A stretch of 64,000 bases of DNA from Diplonema japonicum (taxonomy: Eukaryota > Euglenozoa > Diplonemea > Diplonemida > Diplonemidae): assembly GCA_964019335.1 (NCBI GenBank), contig OZ025650.1, forward strand, positions 695,001 through 759,000, written 5' to 3'. Of this stretch, positions 19,070 to 28,885 are shown piece after piece. Position 1 is the first letter of the stretch. The number at the start of each line of letters is the position of its first letter. Below the pieces are notes generated by a model. It worked only from the letters and a program-made list of their open reading frames with translations. It searched no databases and was not told the origin of the DNA. The position numbers were made by a program, and so were the translations under genes.

Positions 19070-20350
19070 ATGCTCGCACGGAGTGCTTCAAAGCATGCAA
19101 AACAATTTTGGAGAGAGAAGACACATCAAGCGAAACCGGTGAACTTAAAACACGAAGAATGGAAATTTAGTAGCGATAGACCGGTTTTAAAAGCCAGGCG
19201 TAATCCAGACACAACGCTACGCAACAAGAACGCCAGGAAGGCGATGGGGGAAAAGTTGTATCAAAGTGGAACAGATCGTGGTGCATCTGGGAAGACGGAC
19301 CGTGAAACGGCAAAGGTTCTTCTGGAAAAGTACGGGAAAAGATCGAAAAGTATAAAGGCAGCGAGTCTTCAGAAACCTTCGAGGGCCGAGATCAGGGTGA
19401 TGTTGGGGGAGATCTCCGCTGACTTGAGTGAGTACAAAGCGACAGGCCACGACATTGGTGTCAAAACACTCGCAGTTGTCCTCTACCCGCTGGCAAAGTT
19501 GGGACTGGTCCACTCTATGAAACAAATTCTAGTCGATTACCACTCCTCCACCACTGAGGAATCTCAAGCATTGCCGGCCAACCTCGACCTCCTTTTGTTC
19601 AAAGGTATTGCGCGCAACAGAGAAACCGAATTTCAACAATTTGAAGAATACTGGGAAAGCCTTGTAAAAAGAAGGCACAACACACGAGAAGCGTATCTCG
19701 TGTATCTCAACAAAATCTGCGGGTCGGGCTTCCCAGGAAGGAACGAGAAGAAAAAACAGATTTTAGAAGACATGAAACAAGCTGGCATGCGGTTTGATGA
19801 TGAAATCTACTCAATTCTCCTCAAAAGCTGTGAGGGCTTCGAAGAAGGCGTACGGGTTGTTGAAAAGATCAAAAACATAACCGCGCCAACATTTTGTGTT
19901 TTGTTAGAGGTTTCAAGCAGGAAAACAGGGTCGAAGGGAGCCGAGCAAGTCTTTGAACTGATGAAATCCCTCGGCAAACGCCCCGCTCCCATGCATTACA
20001 ACATCTTGCTGAAGCACTACAAGGACGAACGGAACCATGCAGGGGTCGTTCGAACTTTTCAAGCTCTTTCTTCCTCCGCCGATATCATCTCAAAAACCAT
20101 CCTGCTTAAATACTGCAGGGACAGCATCACCGCCCCCCACGACCAGTTTGACACCCTCGCTCATGAAGTACTGCCGGGGGTTTCCTTCACAACACCATTG
20201 ATGCTTAAGAGCATCTTTGCAGTGATACACGCTAAAGCGGGAAGAAAAGACGACGCCATTCACTTGTACAACTCGACAGTCAACAGCGACAAGAAGACGA
20301 AACGTATCATGGACGAGGACCTACACGCGGCTGGGGTGGTGCTATTCTGA
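19070..20350 (+). CDS. Pentatricopeptide-repeat (PPR)-like protein, probably mitochondrial
   Basis: The single exon encodes 426 residues. The N-terminus is basic with few acidic residues ('MLARSASKHAKQFWREK'), like a mitochondrial presequence. From about residue 190 there are degenerate helical-hairpin repeats with PPR character. The clearest are 'MRFDDEIYSILLKSCEGF', 'AEQVFELMKSLGKRPAPM' followed by 'HYNILLKHYKDERNHAGVV', and 'AGRKDDAIHLYNSTV'. PPR proteins bind organellar RNA and act in processing, stability or translation; the RNA target here is unknown. Euglenozoan mitochondria use many such proteins, so this fits the suspected lineage without proving it. Confidence 0.72.
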   Translation: MLARSASKHAKQFWREKTHQAKPVNLKHEEWKFSSDRPVLKARRNPDTTLRNKNARKAMGEKLYQSGTDRGASGKTDRETAKVLLEKYGKRSKSIKAASLQKPSRAEIRVMLGEISADLSEYKATGHDIGVKTLAVVLYPLAKLGLVHSMKQILVDYHSSTTEESQALPANLDLLLFKGIARNRETEFQQFEEYWESLVKRRHNTREAYLVYLNKICGSGFPGRNEKKKQILEDMKQAGMRFDDEIYSILLKSCEGFEEGVRVVEKIKNITAPTFCVLLEVSSRKTGSKGAEQVFELMKSLGKRPAPMHYNILLKHYKDERNHAGVVRTFQALSSSADIISKTILLKYCRDSITAPHDQFDTLAHEVLPGVSFTTPLMLKSIFAVIHAKAGRKDDAIHLYNSTVNSDKKTKRIMDEDLHAAGVVLF

Positions 20351-20435
20351 GATTTTATTACAGCTTGGCTTTAAATTTAGCTTAAATTCAAGCTAAACAA
20401 AAGGTTCGGGGTACAAAAAAAAAAGCAGAATAAAT

Positions 20436-20906
20436 ATGGGCGGCCCCTGTACGTGCGATGGCAAGGTGTGGCACAGTATGGACAATTTCTCGAAGACTCC
20501 CTTCATGCTTGATGGGAAGACCTGGATCAGTCCCGAGCAGTATTTCCAAGCAAAGAAATTCACCGACGCAGGTTACATTGAAAAAATTCGTAAAGAAACA
20601 GAAGGGAACGCACAATGGGTACTCGGGCAGAAGCGGTGTGTGCCCATCGTGACCAACTGGGAGGAGGTCAAGGTGGATGTCATGTACGATGGGAACAAAG
20701 CAAAGTTCGAACAGAACCCGGAGTGCATGGTGGAGCTGCTCTCCACAAAAGGGCCCATCAAGGCGGTAGGGTTTGCCTTCTGGGTCAAATGGAACCAACT
20801 GATCTTGGAGAGGATAAGAGAGGAATCGAGACCGGAGCCGGACCAGGAAAGAGTATTACACTACAGGAAGCTGTTCGACAATTACAGAGCAGCGAACAAG
20901 AAATGA
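20436..20906 (+). CDS. NADAR (YbiA-like) domain protein, possibly catalytically altered
   Basis: The single exon encodes 156 residues, all one domain. Family signatures are 'DNFSKTPFMLDGKTWISPEQ' leading into 'YFQAKKF', then 'WVLGQKRCVPIVTNWEEVKV', 'VMYDGNKAKFEQNP' and 'LLSTKGPI'. NADAR proteins cleave N-glycosidic bonds of damaged riboflavin intermediates or of ADP-ribose attached to guanine or NAD-related molecules. The Glu of the first motif (Glu34) is kept. The usual C-terminal Asp-x2-Trp-Gly motif is replaced by 'FAFWVKWN', so a residue implicated in catalysis in relatives seems lost. It may be inactive, binding-only or have shifted specificity (inference). Confidence 0.82.
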   Translation: MGGPCTCDGKVWHSMDNFSKTPFMLDGKTWISPEQYFQAKKFTDAGYIEKIRKETEGNAQWVLGQKRCVPIVTNWEEVKVDVMYDGNKAKFEQNPECMVELLSTKGPIKAVGFAFWVKWNQLILERIREESRPEPDQERVLHYRKLFDNYRAANKK

Positions 20907-20950
20907 TGAGATGTATTTTACAATTACAACCCGTATCCATCTAAAGGCTG

Positions 20951-21004
20951 CTAAACGTTTAGAGTCTACCCTTGCCTTTGCAGACAGTCCCAAGTGGGAC
21001 TGTC
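20951..21004 (+). promoter_or_regulatory. Palindrome and perfect hairpin in the spacer after the NADAR gene
   Basis: CTAAACGTTTAG (20951-20962) is a 12-bp perfect palindrome. It is followed by a hairpin with a perfect 9-bp stem GACAGTCCC / GGGACTGTC (20983-20991 and 20996-21004), loop AAGT, then a T-rich stretch. It could be a 3'-UTR stem-loop, or the 3' end of a small RNA; no further evidence separates these. Confidence 0.6.
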
Positions 21005-21088
21005 CTTTCTTTTTTTACGTCGTTCCATTTCGGTTAACTATCTTATTCTTCTTTCGCATAAAAATCACTTAACACACCAAAAGGGACA

Positions 21089-22929
21089 ATGCAAAGCAGC
21101 GGTCCCCTGAACATGGCAGGGATGCCGAGCGTTCCGATGCCATCAGCGAACATGATGCAGGGTTGTATGCCAAGCCAGCACACGACGCAGCCAAACCTTC
21201 AAGGCTCGTTCCTTAGCAACATATCTGGCATGGCAGGGCAGATGAGCGTCCCAGGTGTCTCTGTAGCAGGGCTTGGGGGGCTCCTGGAGACTCTGCAGAG
21301 CACAGGGATGCAAGGATTGCTGCAGGTGAACAGCTCTATGTTGTTTACATGCATTGTATCGTTGTTGAGATGCGTCGGGGAACATGAGCATGCTCTGGAG
21401 AACTTGAGGAAGGGCCAGGCTGAGACAAAGTCCGTGGTGGAAGGAGTCCCAGGGCTGACTCAGAAGGTCGAGCATTTGTCAGCCCCCCAGCAGGTGGTGG
21501 TGCCGCAGCCGTCGAACCCTTTAACAGACCCTTCCCTGCAGCAGATGATAGCCGGGATCCATGAACGGCTGCTGAGTGTGGAGATGAAATGCGAGGAAAC
21601 CAACGTGAGAACCAACAAAATTGAGAGAATAGACCAACTGGAAAACGAGGTAGCAAGGCTCCGCCAAAACCCTTCTGAGACAGCCACTCTGCAGGCCTCG
21701 ATCCAGGACATGCTGCAAACATGTCAATCTCTAGCTGCCAAGCAGGCCGACACTGTGGCGGTGGTCTCGCAGTCTTGCCAAAGGCTCGACATGTTAGAGG
21801 GCAACGTTGCTCAGCTTCGCGACATGGTCATGAAAACACTTCACTCGTCTGAAGAACAAGCCGAGCACGTCAAGGCGTTGTTCGACCTCCCAATGGATTT
21901 GAAACCACACCTGGGGACCCCTGAACGCCGTTTTAAGCTCCTCGCGGGGACACCCACGTTCCATGCGATATTCTCGGACATCAGCGACCTTCGAGGGCGG
22001 CTGCAAAACAACACCAGCCACCTTGGCAATCTGCAGTCACAGACCGCGCAGGTTTCTCAAGGTCTCTCACAGCAGCAACTCCAACAGCAGCAGCAACAAC
22101 AGCAAATAGCGGTTTTGCAAACACCACAAAAAATCATAGAGTACCAACCGCCTCCCACGCCTGCCACGTCATACCAACCTTCGCGGCCCCCTCCGCAGAA
22201 CCCGTCCCCCGCATTGCCTGCTGCAACGTCTCCTGGCGACCCATACTACCGTGGGATAGACAATGCGCATATTTCTCCTTATAGGCAGTATGTTTAATTT
22301 GTCTTTTCTCTCTTTTTTTTCAAACCCAATCCAGGAAGTCCCCGTCGCCTAGCGGGGCGAACTACGCCGGAAACCAAGTTGACCATCTAAGAAGGCTCGT
22401 CAGCGACCCGCAGACCTTGTCCAACGTCCCTGAGCTTACAGGCGCGACTCGGTCAGGGTTGGAGAACGCAGATAAGCTTGTTGCCGTGCTGGCGCAAGCC
22501 CTCGCGGATCGAGGAGAGAGCGCGAAGGCAGGGTTGAGGAGCCCTGTGAGGGTCGGGTCACCGAGGGCACGGGAGTTCGTTGCGCTGGACAGATCGGAGT
22601 CCTCCTGCACGGCAGTCGGGAGGAACTCTGCAGATTTCACGCTTCTCGGGCTTGAAGCCATCGAGACACCTCCTGGCATTGTTATTGTGCAGTCCATCCA
22701 ACCTGACTCACCTGCAAGCATAGGCGGCATCCGAATGGGCGACAAGCTCATCTCCCTCAACGGCTCATCAATCGGCTCCCGTTCTGACCTCCTTCGCTCG
22801 TTAGCCAAAACCAAACCCTCCCAACTCATCCCTGTGATTTTCGTCCCGAAGGGCACCTCTTCCCCCGTGGCCACTCACCTTGTCGTTGGAGGTGTTACTG
22901 TCCCCAATACACCCGTGCCTGGTGCATAG
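21089..22929 (+). CDS. Coiled-coil protein with C-terminal PDZ domain (2 exons)
   Basis: Exons are 21089-22287 and 22335-22929, with a 47-nt intron (GTATGT...CCAG, phase 2), giving about 597 residues. The N-terminus is Met/Gly/Pro-rich, the middle (about 95-330) is predicted coiled coil, then comes a Gln-rich and Pro-rich linker. The C-terminal about 90 residues form a PDZ domain: 'GIVIVQSIQPDSPASIGGIR' then 'MGDKLISLNGSSI', the carboxylate-binding and post-strand signatures. Without splicing the first frame stops just after the donor, and the second frame has no ATG at its start, so one spliced gene is much more likely than two. PDZ domains bind peptide C-termini; a scaffolding role is inferred. 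Confidence 0.83.
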
Positions 22930-23380
22930 CAAGCTGGTTAGAACGTTCTTTTTCATTTTTTTTTTGATGGCGTGCTCTCAATTGGAACACGCACACGTTG
23001 TTTACGCTTTTCTTTCAAAAAAAAAGGGGGGAAGGCGAGATGTATAAATTATGAATAGATATTTTTTTTTTTGTTAGAATGAAAACATTAAGTAGATTTT
23101 TTTTGTTTGCCTTTCATTTTTTTTTTGTTTGTAAAAGCCACTTTTTTTTTTTATTTATTCGCACCTGTTTTCTTATTTCCTTGTCCTCCGCTCCCCTTCT
23201 ACAGTATTCTTTTTCTGTTGTACATTCAGCGGAATAAAGCACGGCATACAGAAAAGAAAAAAAAAAAAAACGGAAAGAAAAAAAAAAAGCAAAAAGGTGG
23301 ATACCCCACACCGTGTTGCGGCTGCGTGTATCTTGGGCAGTGTAGGAATAGCTTGGGCGGCGACAGGTATCTACATAAAA
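22930..23380. other. Intergenic spacer / leader
   Basis: The spacer has T runs and A runs. From 23297 the frame of the next gene is already open and encodes a hydrophobic stretch (about 'ACILGSVGIAWAATGIYI') before the first ATG at 23381, but has no ATG of its own. A short upstream coding exon ending before an A-rich acceptor (AAAAAG at about 23291-23296) is possible; I could not find one that fits. Confidence 0.5.
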
Positions 23381-25201
23381 ATGACTGAGTTTGGTAAGGC
23401 TGTAAAGGAGGTTGACAAGATGATGGAAGACCTCAAAGAACTGGCAAAGAGAATAGGAGCAGCCTTGGATGGAGGCAAGGAAGAAGAGATAAACGATATT
23501 AAAGAGACACTTGAAGGCTGGACAGGGAACATTGGCGAAACGGGATCGCTAGGAATGAAGGCTGCAAAGTTCAAAAAGAAGGCAGAAGAGCCTGCAGAGT
23601 CCCGTCTTTACAGCGACAAGATGGTGGAGAAGGTTGAAAACTTTTTGAAAACGGTGGAGAAAATTCGTGAAGATCTGAAAACTACGGTATCTCCGATCAC
23701 AGAATGGATCGAGAACAAAGAGCATCTTGCAAGGGTCCTAGCTGAGATAGCGGAACGCCTTGAATACTGCCTTGCAGATGAAGCAGCTTGCAGAGCGAGC
23801 ATAGCATTCGAGACCTCCGAAGCCACTGCAAGACTCACGATCGAGAACAACCAGCTGGTAGACGTGAGCGCCGAACTGAATGTGCTGCAGAAAGCTCTGC
23901 GCGAACTCGAACGGAAGGCAGCTGCGAAAGAGCGAAAAAAACAGAAAAAACGAGAGCAGCAAGCGCAGCTTCGCGGGGACGCTGAAAAGCGCAAGGTGAG
24001 GGAAAAAGAGGAGCAACAGCAACAAATGGCCGAGGCTTTTGAAAAGGCCTTGAGGCAGGTTGAAAGGAAAGAGATAAGCACCCGTGTGACACTCACAGAA
24101 GAGGAACAAGACAACTCCCTGTCGATTCTGAACGCATTCTACAAAGTGATACGAAGGACGAAGTCACCCACGAAGCCAGGACGGGCCGGGCAGAGAAAAA
24201 GCCCACCAGGGGGCAGGGTGACACCGCCCCGTGGTGACCGTCCAAAATCTCCAAAATCCCGTTCGGGGAGAGACAAGCGGGCATCGAAGGGGCAGGGAGG
24301 TGCTGAGGGAGTCAGCGCTGACCTTTTCGACCTCCCCCCTGGCGCTCTTGACATGGTTTATGACGTGAAGGCAATCCCGAACACACCAAGCGTGCAGCTG
24401 TCGAACTCCCTCCACAACATCGAACTGACTGTGTACAAATGCTTGCTGTCAATACGCGACGTGGCAGAGCCGATACCTTTCGAGCTCCCTCCTGAGCTGC
24501 TGACCGACAGGAAAGCCAAGAAGCGGTACGAAAGCGGCAAAGTGCACCACACGGCCCAGTCATCCCTCGCAACCTACGATGAGGGCGGCATTGAGGGGGA
24601 CGACGACGATGAGGACGACCTGCTTGGGAACACCGACAGTGATGATGATGACCTCTTCATCGAAGACTACGAACAAGAAGAAGAAGAGGACAAAAGAGCC
24701 CTCCCTGAGAACCTGAATGTGTCCTTCCTCAAGAGGCTAACAGGAGGCTGCGTTGTGGTGATGATGTCAGTTGGGGGCTCCTTTGCAGGGGGCATCTTCA
24801 TGGGAGGGGACTGTATCGTACACACCACCTTCAGCAGGTACATCACAAGAAAGAAGCAAGGCGGCAGGCAGTCCAACCACGAAGGGCGCTCCGACACCAT
24901 GGGATCCCAACTAAGGAAGTCACACGAGACACGGTTCAAGGAGCTCATCTCTCAGCTGCTGCACACTTGGGCCCTCCCTTTGAATAATGCTTCTGCAATT
25001 TTCCTCCACGCCCCTAGCCCTGTGAACAGGATGCCTTTCTACTCGGTCACTCCTCTTCCGCCTTCAAACACAGTCGCGCATGGGTTGAAGAAAACAGACC
25101 CCAGAATACTGCCTGTGCCACTCACGACAAAGAAACCTACTTTTACTGAGGTACAGAAGGTGTACTCTTCCCTTGTCAGCTGCGTTTATAAGAGCTCATA
25201 A
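23381..25201 (+). CDS. Protein with C-terminal VLRF1 (Vms1/ANKZF1-type) peptidyl-tRNA hydrolase domain and coiled-coil N-terminus
   Basis: From the first ATG (23381) the protein has 606 residues. Residues 1-240 are charged and coiled-coil, 245-320 are basic/Pro-rich ('KSPPGGRVTPPRGDRPKSPK'), and an acidic Asp/Glu run lies at about 405-440. Residues about 455-600 match the VLRF1 domain: 'GGSFAGGIFMGGDCIVHTTF', 'RYITRKKQGGRQS', 'IFLHAPSP', 'DPRILPVPLTTKKPTFTEVQ'. In Vms1/ANKZF1 this eRF1-like domain cleaves peptidyl-tRNA on stalled 60S subunits using a Gln in the loop after the Arg-Lys-Lys-Gln-Gly motif; here it is Gln497 in Gly-Gly-Arg-Gln-Ser, so activity is plausible. Unlike yeast and human proteins, I see no C2H2 zinc finger before it and no ankyrin repeats or VIM motif after it. 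The role in ribosome quality control is inferred from the domain. Confidence 0.87.
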   Translation: MTEFGKAVKEVDKMMEDLKELAKRIGAALDGGKEEEINDIKETLEGWTGNIGETGSLGMKAAKFKKKAEEPAESRLYSDKMVEKVENFLKTVEKIREDLKTTVSPITEWIENKEHLARVLAEIAERLEYCLADEAACRASIAFETSEATARLTIENNQLVDVSAELNVLQKALRELERKAAAKERKKQKKREQQAQLRGDAEKRKVREKEEQQQQMAEAFEKALRQVERKEISTRVTLTEEEQDNSLSILNAFYKVIRRTKSPTKPGRAGQRKSPPGGRVTPPRGDRPKSPKSRSGRDKRASKGQGGAEGVSADLFDLPPGALDMVYDVKAIPNTPSVQLSNSLHNIELTVYKCLLSIRDVAEPIPFELPPELLTDRKAKKRYESGKVHHTAQSSLATYDEGGIEGDDDDEDDLLGNTDSDDDDLFIEDYEQEEEEDKRALPENLNVSFLKRLTGGCVVVMMSVGGSFAGGIFMGGDCIVHTTFSRYITRKKQGGRQSNHEGRSDTMGSQLRKSHETRFKELISQLLHTWALPLNNASAIFLHAPSPVNRMPFYSVTPLPPSNTVAHGLKKTDPRILPVPLTTKKPTFTEVQKVYSSLVSCVYKSS

Positions 25202-25651
25202 AGGGGGGTTTTGAAAGGAAAAAAAGAGGGGGGAGGAAAGTGAACCATTTTACCGTATTTTCTTACCTAACCTTATTTCGATATGATACTGTTGGTTCCA
25301 GTTTTCTCTCTTTTTTTCTTGGGGAATTTTTTTTTTCTTTCTCCTTTTTTTATTCGTGGATGCAGGCAGGCAATCGCGATACAGGCCAGACAGGAGAATA
25401 AAGAAAGAGAAGCAAAAAGTGTGTGCTCAGGGGAAAGAAGAAGAAAAAAAACGTGTTCTCAATCAGTTCGTTTCTCCCTATTTTTTCTCCATGCGTCCTC
25501 AAACAAACAACACACAAAAAAAGGGGGAGGGAGGGAGGGGCGGGGGCGGTAATCCACACGTTTTTCTTTTTCTTTTTTTCTTTTTAACATTTAACACACA
25601 CGTCTTTTAATTTTTTTTCTATAAAAAAAATAAAATAAATAAGAGAGAAGG
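25202..25651. other. Low-complexity intergenic spacer
   Basis: The spacer has T- and A-rich stretches and a G/A-rich run near 25521-25546. No gene is seen. Confidence 0.6.
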
Positions 25652-26261
25652 ATGACGAGGCAAAGAGGGGTGGTGGTGAAGTGGTTTGAAGATAAAGGCT
25701 TCGGCTTTGTGATGCCAGCGGGGTCACAGCAGGAAATTTTTGTGCATTATAAGTCAATCGCTGGTGGCCAACGACCAACTGGGGGGGAAAAGGTGTGCAC
25801 ATTATTTATTTCCCCCGCTACATATTAAAAATAAAAAGGTGGAATTTGAAGTATCAAGCGATCCGAAGCATGATAAGCCGAGAGCTATCGATGTTAATAT
25901 ACTTGATGCAAACGGGGTGAGTGTGATGACCCGAGCACCGCGAGGGGGGCCTGGATATGGGTTCACCAGCAGTCCTTATCAGCAGCAGCAGCAGCAGCAG
26001 CATCACCATCATCATCATCACCACCACCACCACCACCACCCTCCTACTCCCTACTCTTCGGCTCCAGAGCACTGGGCCCCCCCCGGCCCCCCGCCCCCAG
26101 GGGCCGGCCCGCCCCCTCCCGGCCAGCCTCCTATGACCGGCTACTCCGTCCCGCCCCCTACCAATGGGGCACCTCCTTACCCGTATCAGGCATACCCTTA
26201 CCCAGCCCAAGGGTACGCTCAGCAAGGGTATGGAATGGCCCCCCCTCCACCACACTTCTGA
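25652..26261 (+). CDS. Single cold-shock-domain protein with His/Gln and Pro/Gly tail (2 exons)
   Basis: Exons are 25652-25792 and 25839-26261; the 46-nt intron (GTGTG...AAAAAG) has an A-rich acceptor. The product is 187 residues. The N-terminal CSD has 'RGVVVKWFEDKGFGFVMPAG', then 'EIFVHYKSI', both RNA-binding strands being intact, and ends near residue 70. The tail has Gln and His runs (about 100-125) and a Pro/Gly/Tyr-rich end with repeated Tyr-Pro. It is the third CSD gene in the window but has one domain and a different intron position (after Gly-Gly-Glu-Lys), so it is not a simple copy of the 5' pair. Confidence 0.87.
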
Positions 26262-27115
26262 GAATGGATGTGAAGATAAGAGAGGGAAAGATGGCAGTTT
26301 AAGGAAAAGGAATTGAAACAACAAGAGAAGGCACGAGAAAAAAAAAAAGAGGAAGGAGTGCACACTTACACCAGCTTCTTCCTCCTCACCCCGCTTTTTT
26401 TTTTTTTTTTTTTTTCCTTTTGGCCTCGTTTTTTCTTTTGTGTCTTCCCTGCTCTGCTCATTTCCGGTATAGACGCCACCCCCCCCCCCCCCCCCCCCGC
26501 GTGCCATCCTCGTTTCTTTCCTTTTTTGACGAAGGCCTTTCCAGAAAGGGATGAATGCATTGAAAAAAAAGTCTTTTTTTTTGGTGGGTTGCTGCTAACA
26601 CTTCCCGGATTTTTTCCCCCACTTCTTTTTGTGAAAGTATCCTTTTCTTTCTTTGAATTGTTTTTTTCTTTCTTTTTCTTCCTTGTTTGGCAGTTATAAA
26701 ATTCATTTCCCCCCTTGTTTTCTTTTTTTTTCTTAGTGTCCCCTCTCCACAACACACACACACTTCCTTTTTAAGAAGAAGAAAAAGCTGTGTCGGAATA
26801 CGAGCGTTAAGTCAACCAACAGCATTTTTTTTCTTTTTTTTTTTTGCTACGTTAGGAGAAAGAAGAGAAAAAAAAAAGAAATACCGAAAAGAAAAAAAGA
26901 ATATGCTGGGGTGGTGCTAATAAAAAAAGGAAGAAAAAATGGAAACGGGCGCAGTAAAAAAAAAAAAAAAAAAGAAGAAGGAGAGAAGAAGAAAAAAAAA
27001 GTATATATTGCCATCTTTTGGTTCTTCCTTTTCATTTGATACCGGTCTGCACACCGTGCGGGGGAGGGGGGGAAAGAGAACATGAAAGGTCATAACTCAA
27101 AAACTTTATATTAAA
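26262..27115. other. Low-complexity intergenic spacer
   Basis: About 850 bp of homopolymers (T run about 26395-26415, C run about 26480-26498, A run about 26955-26973) with a CA repeat near 26750. No gene is seen. The last 50 bases lead into eS7. Confidence 0.6.
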
Positions 27116-27748
27116 ATGTCGACCCCTGCCATGAAGAAGATCAGAAAGTCTCACCGTGCTGAGGCCACCGAGCTCGAGACCCAGGTTGCTCAGGTTCTCT
27201 TCGACCTTGAGAACGACTCCAAGAACCTGAAGAACGCCCTCACCGGCTTCGCCATCAACTCCGTGAAGGAGATCGAGGTGACCGCCACCAAGACCGCCGC
27301 CGTTGTGTTCTTCCCCCTGCGTTTCATCCGCAAAATTCACAAGGTCCAGAAGCAGCTCGTTGTTGAGATCGAGAAGAAGCTGTCCGGCAAGAACGTGATC
27401 TTCGTGGCGCAGAGGAAGATCCAGACCATCGCCGGGAGCAGCTCCGCCCCCATCCAGAGGTCCAGGACCATGAAGGCCGTCCACGAGGCCATCCTTGACG
27501 ACATCTGCTTCCCCAGCGAGATTGTGGGCAAGCGCATCCGTCAGCTCACTGACGGTTCCAAGCACCTCAAGGTGTTCCTTGACAACCGTGACAGGAACTC
27601 CTGCGGTCACAAGGTATGAATGAAGCAATGAAGTGGACCATCGAACACACAGATCGACACCTTCGTTGCCGCGTACAACAAGCTGACCGGCCGCAACGTG
27701 GCCTTCGGGTTCATGTCCAACCACCAGCTCCAGCAGGTCGTTGCGTGA
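27116..27748 (+). CDS. RPS7: 40S ribosomal protein eS7, copy 1 (2 exons)
   Basis: Exons are 27116-27613 and 27653-27748 (intron 39 nt, GTATGAATG...CACAG), 197 residues. It is a small-subunit protein near the mRNA entry/head region, required for 18S rRNA maturation in eukaryotes. Signatures: 'AVVFFPLRFIRKIHKVQKQL', 'FVAQRKI', 'RSRTMKAVHEAILDDICFPS' and 'EIVGKRIRQLTDGSKHLKVF'. Codon use is strongly biased to C/G endings, typical of highly expressed genes. It ends GCG TGA, whereas copy 2 ends GCC TAA. The C-terminal tail (after 'YNKLTGRNVAFGF') differs from the usual animal/yeast ending. Confidence 0.96.
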
Positions 27749-27892
27749 GTGGTGAAGTGACGAAGAAACGAAAAAGTGGCATTCATAAAGTTTTATTTTG
27801 TTTATTTCCCATTCGTCAGTATTCCCTCGTCACAGTTCACGAGATCACCTTCTTCCTAGGTTTCCCGCTTGGGCTTAGATACCTTTACTACC

Positions 27893-28525
27893 ATGTCGAC
27901 CCCTGCCATGAAGAAGATCAGAAAGTCTCACCGTGCTGAGGCCACCGAGCTCGAGACCCAGGTTGCTCAGGTTCTCTTCGACCTTGAGAACGACTCCAAG
28001 AACCTGAAGAACGCCCTCACCGGCTTCGCCATCAACTCCGTGAAGGAGATCGAGGTGACCGCCACCAAGACCGCCGCCGTTGTGTTCTTCCCCCTGCGTT
28101 TCATCCGCAAAATTCACAAGGTCCAGAAGCAGCTCGTTGTTGAGATCGAGAAGAAGCTGTCTGGCAAGAACGTGATCTTCGTGGCGCAGAGGAAGATCCA
28201 GACCATCGCCGGGAGCAGCTCCGCCCCCATCCAGAGGTCCAGGACCATGAAGGCCGTCCACGAGGCCATCCTTGACGACATCTGCTTCCCCAGCGAGATT
28301 GTGGGCAAGCGCATCCGTCAGCTCACTGACGGTTCCAAGCACCTCAAGGTGTTCCTTGACAACCGTGACAGGAACTCCTGCGGTCACAAGGTATGAATGA
28401 AGCAATGAAGTGGACCATCGAACACACAGATCGACACCTTCGTTGCCGCGTACAACAAGCTGACCGGCCGCAACGTGGCCTTCGGGTTCATGTCCAACCA
28501 CCAGCTCCAGCAGGTCGTTGCCTAA
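27893..28525 (+). CDS. RPS7: 40S ribosomal protein eS7, copy 2 (2 exons)
   Basis: Exons are 27893-28390 and 28430-28525, the same 197-residue product. Exons and the 39-nt intron are virtually identical to copy 1; I noticed one silent difference in the body (TCC/TCT) plus the last codon and stop. The 144-bp spacer between copies is unrelated to the flanks and contains a pyrimidine-rich stretch ending GGGCTTAG 14 bases before the ATG, a good candidate trans-splice acceptor. Near-identity including the intron indicates very recent duplication or gene conversion. Confidence 0.96.
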
Positions 28526-28885
28526 GCATGAAGCCTTAGCCGAAAAAAAAAAGAAAAGCGGAAAAAAAAAGTGCCTTGGAGGGGGAGTGGGAACAAAAAA
28601 CAGGGGTAATCTTTTTTTTTTTTTTTTTTTTTTAGTGGGCTCCTCGTTTCCCTCCCCCCTTCTATGTGATCCCCTACATCAATGGTTTTTTTCATTTTTT
28701 TTTTTCAAAACATTTTTTTTTTTCATAGGTCAAATTTGTTTTCCATCAAAGCCTGCTTCGCAACCAAAAAAACCCCACACAAAAAAAAAATCACGAACCA
28801 AAGGAGGAAGAAAAAAAGAGAGAAAAAAAGCAATCTCGCTATTAAAAAAAAAAAAAAAAAAAAAAGAAACACGCATGTATAATAA

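Noticed and set aside
22298-22416. A separate PDZ gene starting near 22417.
   Set aside because: There is no ATG at the start of that frame, and a 47-nt GTATGT...CCAG intron joins it to the upstream coiled-coil exon in phase.
27032-28501. Minus-strand frames of over 200 codons opposite the eS7 genes.
   Set aside because: They are created by the strong C/G third-position bias of eS7, are duplicated with it, and have Gly/Leu/Val-rich content without family match.
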